The notes under the pieces were generated by a model. That model saw only the letters and a list, made by a program, of their open reading frames with translations. It was not told where the DNA came from and did no database searches. A stretch of 64,000 nt of DNA from Siphonobacter aquaeclarae (GTDB taxonomy: Bacteria > Bacteroidota > Bacteroidia > Cytophagales > Spirosomataceae). This document shows positions 44,101 through 50,593 of the stretch, one piece after another. The stretch lies in assembly GCF_900103285.1 (NCBI RefSeq), contig NZ_FNGS01000006.1:248001-312000 (forward strand). Direction: 5' to 3'. Numbering within the stretch: the first letter of the stretch is position 1; every line of letters begins with the position of its first letter. The translations under genes were made by a program, and so were the position numbers.

Positions 44101-44331
44101 GCCGGTATGCTCCCCATGGCCTCCGGCCTGGGCGAGGGAGGCGACCAGATTTCCCCGCTGGGGCAGGCGGTCATCGGCGGGCTGATCTTCTCGACGCTCG
44201 CGGCGCTGCTCATCCTGCCCTGCGTCTTTGCCTGGGTACAGGAGAAGGCTTCGCTGCAATCCGTCTCCCTCGATCCCGAAGATCCCGAAAGCAACTATTA
44301 CACCAAACGAACTGTATTGGAAGAAGCATGA
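41101..44331 (+). CDS. RND efflux permease (AcrB/HAE-type)
   Basis: A 1076-residue inner-membrane proton-driven pump with twelve membrane spans and two large periplasmic loops. The start MYNIIRSALRKPISIVVVVVG, the SGLALAVGILVDQATVTIEN helix 4 and the GVSVANAILMV helix 10 place it in the HAE group. Helix 4 has D401-Q402 where AcrB has Asp407-Asp408, and helix 10 has Ala958 where AcrB has Lys940, so the proton-relay residues differ. A 32-residue Glu/Asp/His-rich insertion (about 493-524) lies in the cytoplasmic loop between helices 6 and 7. Its last bases overlap the adaptor gene (ATGA). The substrate is unknown. Confidence 0.92.
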   Translation: MYNIIRSALRKPISIVVVVVGILFFSVLSLRTIPVDIFPNLDLPTIYVVQPYGGMAPDQMDGFIATRYQDHFLYVSGIRDVEVKTIQGLSLIKLQFYPGTDMAQAAAEVANNVSRAKAYMPEGTVPPQVVRFDASSVPVGQLVFESATRSLNEIQDYASSRVRPMFSRIEGVSSPPPFGGNQRTIVVRVDPKLVRSYQLTPEEVIKAIVANNQPSPAGNIRVGDKAVMTPVNSLVKKPEDFLNIPIRTGHGPTVFVRDIGTVEDGADITVSYALVNGRRAVYIPVVKKSDASTLEVVSNLKKALPEIQNAVPEDVRISYEFDQSVYVTNALKSLVTEGILGALLTGLMVLLFLRDWRSVIIVVLTIPISVLSAVILLQLFGQTINTMTLSGLALAVGILVDQATVTIENIHQHLEMGKPKAQAIWEACKEIVFPEFLILLAILAVFAPAFVMTGVPKSMFLPLSLSVGFAMIASFLLSQTLVPVLSNWLLKSHPEHEAPTLALDSEEIHAVVDEDEHPHQPEGGFERFKHRYTRFLEKLVARRKMVVSVYLVVSVLIIVAAFRFIGTDILPHANSHQFQLRLRTPDGTRVERTETATLKVLDIIKEAVGPENLEISSAYVGTVPSSYGTSNIFVFNSGPHEAVMQVSLKEDYHVKMDNLKEELRRRIAEKLPDTRISFEPMELTDKMMSQGSATPIEVTVAAKDLKEAGRFATLIKDKMQALPFLRDVQIAQPLKYPVLRVTMDRERAGQLGVTSTQVARSMVAATSSSRFTDKNLWLDDAKGLAYQVQVQIPEYLMTSADDIGNIPLRPGEMRPVLSDVAHFSEEYAPGEYDRAGPNRLVTINANLHNTDLGTAQKAVEQVIKEAGTPPRGVIVEMRGQTRLLADTLGGLQTGLIVAIVIIYLLLSANYQSLKLSLVILSAVPAVVAGSLMLLLACGATLNLQSYMGLIMSVGVSVANAILMVTNAENLRLSLGKARKAVLLAAGSRIRPILMTSIAMVAGMLPMASGLGEGGDQISPLGQAVIGGLIFSTLAALLILPCVFAWVQEKASLQSVSLDPEDPESNYYTKRTVLEEA

Positions 44332-45464
44332 AACGGTCCCTTTCCCTTCACTGGCTGATGGTACCGGCTCTGGCCGGGCTGAATGCCTGCACGACGGCTG
44401 TGAGTGAACAACAGCCCAAGAAAGAAGCCGCCGCCCCGCAAGTGGAGGTCGCGGAAATCCAGGCGCTCCAGCCCAGCCGCGAGGTTTCGCTGCCGGGGGA
44501 ACTACTGCCCTGGAACAAAGTCAATCTGTTTGCCAAAGTGAAAGGCTTTGCGCGGGCGGTGAAAGTAGACCGCGGCTCCTTTGTCCGCAAAGGTCAGGTA
44601 CTGATCGAGCTGGATGCGCCGGAAGTACTTTCAGAAGTCAACCAGGCGCAGGCGCAGGTACAGGCCCAGCAGGCCAACCTGATCCAGCAGCAGGCGAAGT
44701 ACAGAGCCAGCCGGCTGACCTACCGTCGCCTGGTGGAAACGAACCGGATGGAAGGCGCTGTGTCGGCGAATGAAATCGACCAGGCGCTTTCGCGGATGGA
44801 TTCCGACAGCGCGCTCGTTGTCGTCGCCAGAGAAAGTGTCGAAGCGGCCCGCGCCAACCTCCGCACCCGGCAGGATCTGAAACAATACCTCACGATTACG
44901 GCGCCGTTTGACGGCATGATCGTCGACCGGAATATCAGCCCCGGCGCGCTCGTCGGACCGGGTGACGGCAACCTGCCGTTGCTGGTATTGCAGGATAACC
45001 GGACGCTCCGTCTGACGGTGGCGATTCCGGAAGTATATGCCAATCAGTTGTCGGGAAAAAGTACGGTGGGCTTTACGGTCAATGCCATTCCGGAGAAGGT
45101 CTTTCACGGAAAATTCTCACGCAGCGCCCAGAGCCTGATCGAAGCAAAACGCTCGATGATGGCGGAATTTGACATCGACAACCGTTCCGGCGAACTCAAA
45201 GCCGGCATGTATGCCCAGGTGACGCTGCCGGTAGAACGTACACAGAAAACGCTGTTTGTACCGAAGAGCGCTGTGGTGACGTCGAGCGAAAAAGTATTCG
45301 TCATCAAAGTAAACGGCGACAAGGCTCAGTGGGTACCCGTTGAAACCGGCAATCCCGCAGACAGCCTGATGGAAGTATTCGGCGATGTGAAAGCCGGTGA
45401 AATCCTCGTAAAGAAGGCCTCCGAAGAAATCCGGGACGGCCAGACCATCCAACGCAAAAAGTAA
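44328..45464 (+). CDS. RND efflux periplasmic adaptor lipoprotein
   Basis: A 378-residue membrane-fusion (HlyD/AcrA-type) subunit. The signal ends in a lipobox (LNAC, Cys21), so it is probably inner-membrane anchored by lipid. A biotinyl-lipoyl-like half domain (VKGFARAVKVDRGSFVRKGQVLIELDAPE), a helical hairpin with a Q-rich coiled coil (QAQAQVQAQQANLIQQQAKY), the second half (LTITAPFDGMIVDRNISPGALVG) and a beta-barrel domain follow in order. It overlaps the permease by four bases. In the canonical pump it docks to the TolC homologue encoded upstream. Confidence 0.92.
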   Translation: MKRSLSLHWLMVPALAGLNACTTAVSEQQPKKEAAAPQVEVAEIQALQPSREVSLPGELLPWNKVNLFAKVKGFARAVKVDRGSFVRKGQVLIELDAPEVLSEVNQAQAQVQAQQANLIQQQAKYRASRLTYRRLVETNRMEGAVSANEIDQALSRMDSDSALVVVARESVEAARANLRTRQDLKQYLTITAPFDGMIVDRNISPGALVGPGDGNLPLLVLQDNRTLRLTVAIPEVYANQLSGKSTVGFTVNAIPEKVFHGKFSRSAQSLIEAKRSMMAEFDIDNRSGELKAGMYAQVTLPVERTQKTLFVPKSAVVTSSEKVFVIKVNGDKAQWVPVETGNPADSLMEVFGDVKAGEILVKKASEEIRDGQTIQRKK

Positions 45465-45469
45465 AAGCT

Positions 45470-45982
45470 ATGAAAGGCCGCATCCTCTTTCTGATTGCCG
45501 CCTGCCTGGCCGGGTGTTCGCCCCGGCAGACATTGACGCTCATTCCATCTGACTCACGTGATAGCGGACCGGAGGGCCATTACCGTTCGGTCGACGTAAA
45601 AATGAATCCCTATCAGGTTAAGCTGGTGACGGTTTCCGGTAAAAAGGAAACCCGGCCTGCCAATGAAGTCTGGGGCTACAAAGACGCCAAAGGACACCGT
45701 TACCGGCTTTACCGGGGAGTCATTTACGAAGTATTGCAGGAGAAGCAGGTCACGATCTACCGGGAAAGTTCTTTCGGTGAGGTATGGCGGAACAACTACT
45801 ACTACAGCCTGACGCCGGAAGGAGAGTTGTTTTACCTCAACCGGAAGAACCTCGGTATCAGTTTCGCCGGCAATGCCTGTGTGCAGAAGCTACTGGAAGA
45901 AATGCCCTCGCGAAGCTGGCTGGAAGTGACCGGTAGCGGTAACTACCGGCTGGTGGATGCGTGTGAGGGATGCGGGAAGTGA
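45470..45982 (+). CDS. Small lipoprotein downstream of the efflux operon
   Basis: A 170-residue lipoprotein (lipobox LAGC, Cys16). The mature part begins SPRQTLTLIPSDS and has mixed strands, with cysteines near the end (NACVQKLLEE, DACEGCGK). I do not recognise the family. It starts five bases after the adaptor stop, so it is co-transcribed with the pump, and it could be an auxiliary factor or a bystander. Confidence 0.65.
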   Translation: MKGRILFLIAACLAGCSPRQTLTLIPSDSRDSGPEGHYRSVDVKMNPYQVKLVTVSGKKETRPANEVWGYKDAKGHRYRLYRGVIYEVLQEKQVTIYRESSFGEVWRNNYYYSLTPEGELFYLNRKNLGISFAGNACVQKLLEEMPSRSWLEVTGSGNYRLVDACEGCGK

Positions 45983-45996
45983 GGGTATAGGCGCCT

Positions 45997-46042
45997 GATC
46001 CCGGAGGGGTCTAATGCTATTGACCCGGGGCGGAGTCCCGGG
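45997..46042. repeat. 46-nt double-hairpin repeat, copy 2 (forward)
   Basis: Same length and layout as copy 1 at 6303-6348: GATCCCGGAGGGGTC, a 12-nt linker, then CCCGGGGCGGAGTCCCGGG. Confidence 0.75.
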
Positions 46043-46053
46043 ATTACACATAG

Positions 46054-46099
46054 CCCCGGGCATTTGCCCGAGGCTATTCGCGTTCGACCCCTTTGGGGG
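46054..46099. repeat. 46-nt double-hairpin repeat, copy 3 (inverted)
   Basis: On the minus strand it reads CCCCCAAAGGGGTC, a 12-nt linker, then a CGGGCAAATGCCCG hairpin. It faces copy 2 from 11 bases away. The pair together separates the convergent lipoprotein genes. Confidence 0.7.
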
Positions 46100-46117
46100 C
46101 AGTGAGACGTCTGCGCA

Positions 46118-47692
46118 TTACCTGCAAAACCCGTCATACTCTATATCCAACTTAAAAAACGTCTGCTTCAGCGTTGTATCGGACTGGACAAAAGGCCAGC
46201 CCACGGCCGGGTTCGGCGTGGCCCGGAAGGCATAACGTTTACCGAGCTCGAGGCGGTTGGACGCTACTTTCCGTACCTCGCGGGTCATCGTGATCAGGTC
46301 GACCCAGGTATTGGTTCCCGAAAATTTATACTGTACAAACAGCTGCGCGGGAAGCAGGTTTTCGTCTACCTGCTTGCCGGCGGGGCATTTGATGTTCAGT
46401 TCGACGGATACCTTCGGCGGCGGCGTCGTGAATTTGATGGTGGCGACGATGGTTTTGCCGTCGCACAAGTCCACCGGGTCAGATTGATAGATGGGCGTCG
46501 TGCGGTCGCCGCCATAATAATCATTGGCTTTGAATACCTGCAGGCGTACCGTCCGCCGGATCATCCCGGAAAAATTGCGGGACGCGCCGTTATTAAGGTT
46601 GAGGAAGGTCTCGTAAACAACCTGTCCGGTGGTAGCGTCAATCAGTCGACCGTAATAGTTGATATCCACCCCCGAAATATCCGTATTGAATTTGAACGTC
46701 GGTCCGTTTTCGCAAATTGGCTGGGTGTCGGCAAGCGCATAAAAGCTGAGCGTTGCTACCTGCGTGCTGAACGACAGCTTTCCCTGGCTGTTTTTCTGAA
46801 GTTTCTGGTCGGCCAGTTGCTCCCAGCGCTTCTGAACCGGATCATACCCCCAGAACGGAATCAATTCCCCTTCTTTCAGGAATGTTCCGTCGGGATGGCG
46901 CATGCCGTCCGGGATGACGACCGTCAGCGGAAGCGGCGACCCCGCACCGGTCAGGATCTGTCCGTTCGTCGTAAAGGCCTCTAACTGGACGAACGCATAT
47001 CCCTGAAAGAGAAAAGGAGACAGCTTATTATTGTTGCGGTCTACCGCATTGTAAATCGACTGGGTATACCCCGGCAGGAAACTCGTCGCCATCCCTCCTG
47101 TAAATGTATACAGCGAAATACGGGTTTCGCCGGAAGCGGCGGCGTTGTCGGCTGCCCGCAGCGCCGTCCCCTTCGGTAGCTGGCAGCGGGCGCTGACAGA
47201 ACCGGTGGTGCTGAGCGTCAGGTCGTCAGACGATTTCACGTCCTCCTGTACGGCGGTCACCCCCGCGGGCAGGTCGGTCGGACTGAAAAGCGGAATCCAC
47301 TGGCCGATTTTTCCGTCATTGGTCAGCGTGTAGTTCGACAGCCTGCTGTAGTACCCCGGCGCATCGGAAAGAACGGAGACCGTCACCGGATCATTCGCCG
47401 TCGGAAGCGCATTCGGATCGACGGCCAGCCCAAGCAGGCCTTCCTGGCTGGGCTTGATAAGCGTGCCGCCGGTCAGGTTGCGGATACGTCCGGCATCCGG
47501 GCCTACGAGCTTGATCGTCAGTCCTTTCGGGGATTTTTCTTTCGACGCCTGGTTGGCGTTGTAGTACTGGAGGGCGACAGTCGCCTTGGTCAGCGGATCT
47601 TTGAACTGAAAAACGACGTCTTTGAACGGGTTTTCACAGGCAAAAAACCACACGCCGAGGACGATAAGAATGGCTGGGAAGAGTTTTTTCAT
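46118..47692 (-). CDS. Large lipoprotein, function unknown
   Basis: A 524-residue lipoprotein (MKKLFPAILIVLGVWFFAC, lipobox FFAC at Cys19). The mature part is beta-rich with several segments that look like repeated immunoglobulin-like or carboxypeptidase-regulatory-like modules (VALQYYNANQASKEKSPKG, LTIKLVGPDAGRI, VVYETFLNLNNGA, VRLQVFKANDYYGG). No family is recognised with certainty. It is convergent with the efflux operon's lipoprotein gene and separated from it by the repeat pair. Confidence 0.65.
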   Translation of the reverse strand: MKKLFPAILIVLGVWFFACENPFKDVVFQFKDPLTKATVALQYYNANQASKEKSPKGLTIKLVGPDAGRIRNLTGGTLIKPSQEGLLGLAVDPNALPTANDPVTVSVLSDAPGYYSRLSNYTLTNDGKIGQWIPLFSPTDLPAGVTAVQEDVKSSDDLTLSTTGSVSARCQLPKGTALRAADNAAASGETRISLYTFTGGMATSFLPGYTQSIYNAVDRNNNKLSPFLFQGYAFVQLEAFTTNGQILTGAGSPLPLTVVIPDGMRHPDGTFLKEGELIPFWGYDPVQKRWEQLADQKLQKNSQGKLSFSTQVATLSFYALADTQPICENGPTFKFNTDISGVDINYYGRLIDATTGQVVYETFLNLNNGASRNFSGMIRRTVRLQVFKANDYYGGDRTTPIYQSDPVDLCDGKTIVATIKFTTPPPKVSVELNIKCPAGKQVDENLLPAQLFVQYKFSGTNTWVDLITMTREVRKVASNRLELGKRYAFRATPNPAVGWPFVQSDTTLKQTFFKLDIEYDGFCR

Positions 47693-47876
47693 CGGTCAGA
47701 TCGTTTGGCGGAACATCTGGCTGCCGAAATATACGGAAGAGGCGGGGGATTGGAGGTGAGAAAAGATTTATACCGGAGGCGATTTGAACAAATGATAAAT
47801 TCCTGACGGACAGTCATATCGATTTCAGACAAATTTATCTGCGGAATTTAACAGACGCCCGAGAGCGGAAAGACGA

Positions 47877-48410
47877 CTAGTCACACGAGCAGTAAATCCG
47901 GTCTACATAACTCTTATTGCCGTTTAAATTGAGGTAGTAGCAGCCGCCTTTCGGGCCCGTAAACAGGGTATGGCCGTTGTATATGCCGCATTGCCACTCG
48001 TCGGGCTCATACACCGTCTGGCTAGCGGAGGTGGCTTTGGCAGAGTAGGAAATTTTGACCGTTGCCCGTGGGCTGCCGCTCTGACTGACGGCGATCGACC
48101 GGTCGTTTTTCCGAAGCTCAGCCCAGACAGAGCCTGCTACTTTCTCGTTCCGGACCATAAACTCCAGTTTGTTGCACTGGTTGTTGGACAGGAGCAATTT
48201 ATACGGAAGGGAGGTGCGGATAATACTGTCGGGTTTGCAGTTGGCGTCGGTGAAATAGATCGAAACCTGATGGGACGTGCCCGTTACCGTAAATTCGAAT
48301 AAGTCACCGTCGGTTTTGGTAATAATCTCTTTCCCGCTGTCACAAGAGAGGAAGAAAACGGCGACGGTAAACAGGACACACGCAGCCGCATAGGTAGAGA
48401 GTCGATTCAT
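47877..48410 (-). CDS. Cysteine-rich lipoprotein with PBCV-adaptor-like tail
   Basis: A 177-residue lipoprotein with a signal peptide ending FFLSC (Cys23). The mature part has seven more cysteines, and the C-terminus TGPKGGCYYLNLNGNKSYVD then RIYCSCD resembles the short GPRGG-x-YY-x-GKKTYV module (PBCV basic adaptor type) seen in several surface and nuclease proteins. The middle part is beta-rich and unfamiliar. The reading MNRLSTYAAACVLFTVAVFF is a good membrane-targeting start. No co-transcribed partner is evident. Confidence 0.6.
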   Translation of the reverse strand: MNRLSTYAAACVLFTVAVFFLSCDSGKEIITKTDGDLFEFTVTGTSHQVSIYFTDANCKPDSIIRTSLPYKLLLSNNQCNKLEFMVRNEKVAGSVWAELRKNDRSIAVSQSGSPRATVKISYSAKATSASQTVYEPDEWQCGIYNGHTLFTGPKGGCYYLNLNGNKSYVDRIYCSCD

Positions 48411-48642
48411 AATGATGGACAGGATAATGGGTTTTCGGACTGGAGCAGACGCGCGATCCTCTGCTCACGGAAGGCCGAAGCTAGCGGAAAACAGGAGCGG
48501 CCGTCAACTGTATAATAGGGGGTTGGCAGGAAAGGTTATCGGCAGACGGAGCGCGGAGAAATAATTACGAGAGAGTAAACAGAATAACGCCCGGCTACAG
48601 AAGACTGACAGGCAGTCTTCCATAGTCGGACGTTACGTTTTC

Positions 48643-48673
48643 AAAAACCCGGTCAAAGGCGGCCGGACCGGGT
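48643..48673 (-). terminator. Terminator after TMEM175-family gene
   Basis: ACCCGGTC and GACCGGGT around an 11-nt loop, then a T5 tract on the minus strand. It lies about 33 bases past the stop of the gene at 48706. Confidence 0.75.
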
Positions 48674-48705
48674 GATTATCTGACTAAAAAATCGAAATAA
48701 TCCGG

Positions 48706-49323
48706 CTACTTGAACGAAATGAAAGCGAAAGCATAATTGAGCTGTATCGCGATAATCACACTGATACTCAAATAAGGGCTGATGAAGCATAACAGGGCTC
48801 CGAATAAATAGAGCGATTGGGCAATCAGGATCCGTCGTTTGATCGGCTCGTAAACAATATCCCGGGTGTCTTCGGCGATAAAGCCATGCTTATACGCATA
48901 ATTCCAGCTGATATACAGGCCCATTCCCATAAAAAAGATATTGAGCCAATACAAAAAGATGGAGAACTTATATTCGATATGGCTGCCCAGGAAAGACGTT
49001 GAAAAAGGCAGCGTGGAGACGAACAACAGCAGGAACAAATTGATCCAGGTCAGGTTCCGGTCGCTTTTTTCAATGTTCCGGAACTGCGCTGACTGGCCGG
49101 CCCAGAAAATTCCGGCTGTCATAAAACTCAGAAAATACACCAGGAACTTCGGCACCAGGGTAAGAAAAGCCTGTATCAGTTTTTCTTCGGTAACATCCCC
49201 CTCAATCTCCGGTACTTCTATTTCGAGCACGAGCAGCGTCATTGCGACGCCAAATACCGCGTCGCTGATCGCATTGATACGCTCCGAACTCTGACCAGCC
49301 AGTTGGTTATAGGTAGTCTTCAT
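48706..49323 (-). CDS. TMEM175-family (DUF1211) potassium channel-like protein
   Basis: A 205-residue membrane protein with six hydrophobic segments. The first helix carries the family hallmark RINAISDAVFGVAMTLLVLE: Arg15 and the FSD-like ISD at 19-21 that line the pore in TMEM175. Prokaryotic relatives form tetrameric potassium channels. The second half contains SLYLFGALLCFIS. The gene begins 13 bases after the upstream barrel protein gene ends, so the two are co-transcribed. Confidence 0.85.
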   Translation of the reverse strand: MKTTYNQLAGQSSERINAISDAVFGVAMTLLVLEIEVPEIEGDVTEEKLIQAFLTLVPKFLVYFLSFMTAGIFWAGQSAQFRNIEKSDRNLTWINLFLLLFVSTLPFSTSFLGSHIEYKFSIFLYWLNIFFMGMGLYISWNYAYKHGFIAEDTRDIVYEPIKRRILIAQSLYLFGALLCFISPYLSISVIIAIQLNYAFAFISFK

Positions 49324-49336
49324 GTGTGGATTTCCG

Positions 49337-49978
49337 TTAGAAATTTACCCGTACAAAGGGGCCGATGTTGAAATGGGTTTGGGTATGATCGTGCTCTTCT
49401 TCGGTTTCGGCTTCCAGGCCGACACCGAAACCTATTTTCTCATTGTATTGCGCGCCAAGTTTTAACTGCTGGGTACTGAAGGCATGTCCGTGCTGATAGT
49501 TGACGGCCGTCCGGGCTTCAAGCCGGGAGACAAAACGCCATTTCTCGGTTATTTTCGGGAGGTACCCGAGTACAAGGAGCAGTTGCGCGTCGGGATCGCT
49601 CGTCACGGCCGACGAAACATTGGCATATACCAGCCATTCTTCGTTTTCTTTCAGGTATTGCAAACCCAGTCGGGCGCTGAACGGATAGTGTGAAGAAGCA
49701 TATGTACCGGCGACAATCCCGAAGTGATTTTTAACCGTGTAGGAGAAGAAATTGTAGTTTACGAAAGACGGGTGGTTTCGGTCGTATTCCGTCAGGTGCA
49801 GCTCGCTCCGTGAGATGATATTCCACTTTCCTTTTTGGTCGATCGGTTCCAGGAAAAAGAACTCGGAAGTAAGGCCCCTGTGGCCCGCCAGTACGTCCAC
49901 GTATACCTGCGATTGCGCCCGCACCGCCGTTTTGGCGGCAACACACAGGAAGAGAAACGTCAGTAATTTTCTGATCAT
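49337..49978 (-). CDS. Outer-membrane beta-barrel protein
   Basis: A 213-residue exported protein. The signal MIRKLLTFLFLCVAAKTAVRA-Q starts at the ATG at 49978. The rest is alternating amphipathic strands, with several segments such as FVNYNFFSYTVKNHFGIVAG and ARLGLQYLKENEEWLVYANV, ending in the barrel-closing pattern NIGPFVRVNF. A short acidic, histidine-rich stretch (ETEEEHDHTQTHF) lies just before the last strand. It is co-transcribed with the TMEM175-like gene; function unknown. Confidence 0.75.
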   Translation of the reverse strand: MIRKLLTFLFLCVAAKTAVRAQSQVYVDVLAGHRGLTSEFFFLEPIDQKGKWNIISRSELHLTEYDRNHPSFVNYNFFSYTVKNHFGIVAGTYASSHYPFSARLGLQYLKENEEWLVYANVSSAVTSDPDAQLLLVLGYLPKITEKWRFVSRLEARTAVNYQHGHAFSTQQLKLGAQYNEKIGFGVGLEAETEEEHDHTQTHFNIGPFVRVNF

Positions 49979-50593
49979 AAGGATATGGTTAGGTGATGGG
50001 TAAAGGATACCAGCCCGCCGGAAAGCGGAAGGAAAGGGAATAGAATAGTTTTCGGGGTATTGGGCCTTGCGGGCAGTTTCGGTGGAATCGGTAAAGGGGC
50101 TGAACCTGTGTTTAGGTAAGGTGCTATAGGTATTTCTGGGCGGTGTATAAACGGGTTTGCAAGTATACCTGACCCAACAGAAAGACATGGGTGATAGTTT
50201 TGTCAATCTTGGGTGTTTTTCTTGTCAATTAGGCTTAGTTGAGATGTATTTGATATGAAAGAATGCTTATGTATTGTACTTTTTGAAAGAGTGTTAAGTG
50301 CGGAAGAGCGGAATCAGGTCCGGTTTTCCGTACATTGAAAAGGACCAATACGGATCATAAAATGTCGGATCCAATGAAAAGAAAAGGATCATTGATGGGC
50401 TTCGACTACTTATTTACAAGGAGAATATATGCCTCAAACCCCGAATGCAGAGAATAGCACCCGATTTGATGGTTTTCGATGACGGTGTCACAAAAAAATC
50501 AATTTTTTTATTAAATATTTTATACGTTATTAGCCTCAATTCCAATGCACGAAGACAGACAAGTTCTGTAAATTCAGTTGAACCTATAGAAAA
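49979..50593. other. Long AT-rich intergenic region
   Basis: About 615 bases between divergent genes, low in GC at its right half (a run of A7/T7 and TTTATTAAATATTTTATA near 50495-50525). It contains a 17-codon reading frame at 50429-50482 preceded by AAGGAG, which is too short to call. I see no complete gene. Confidence 0.5.
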
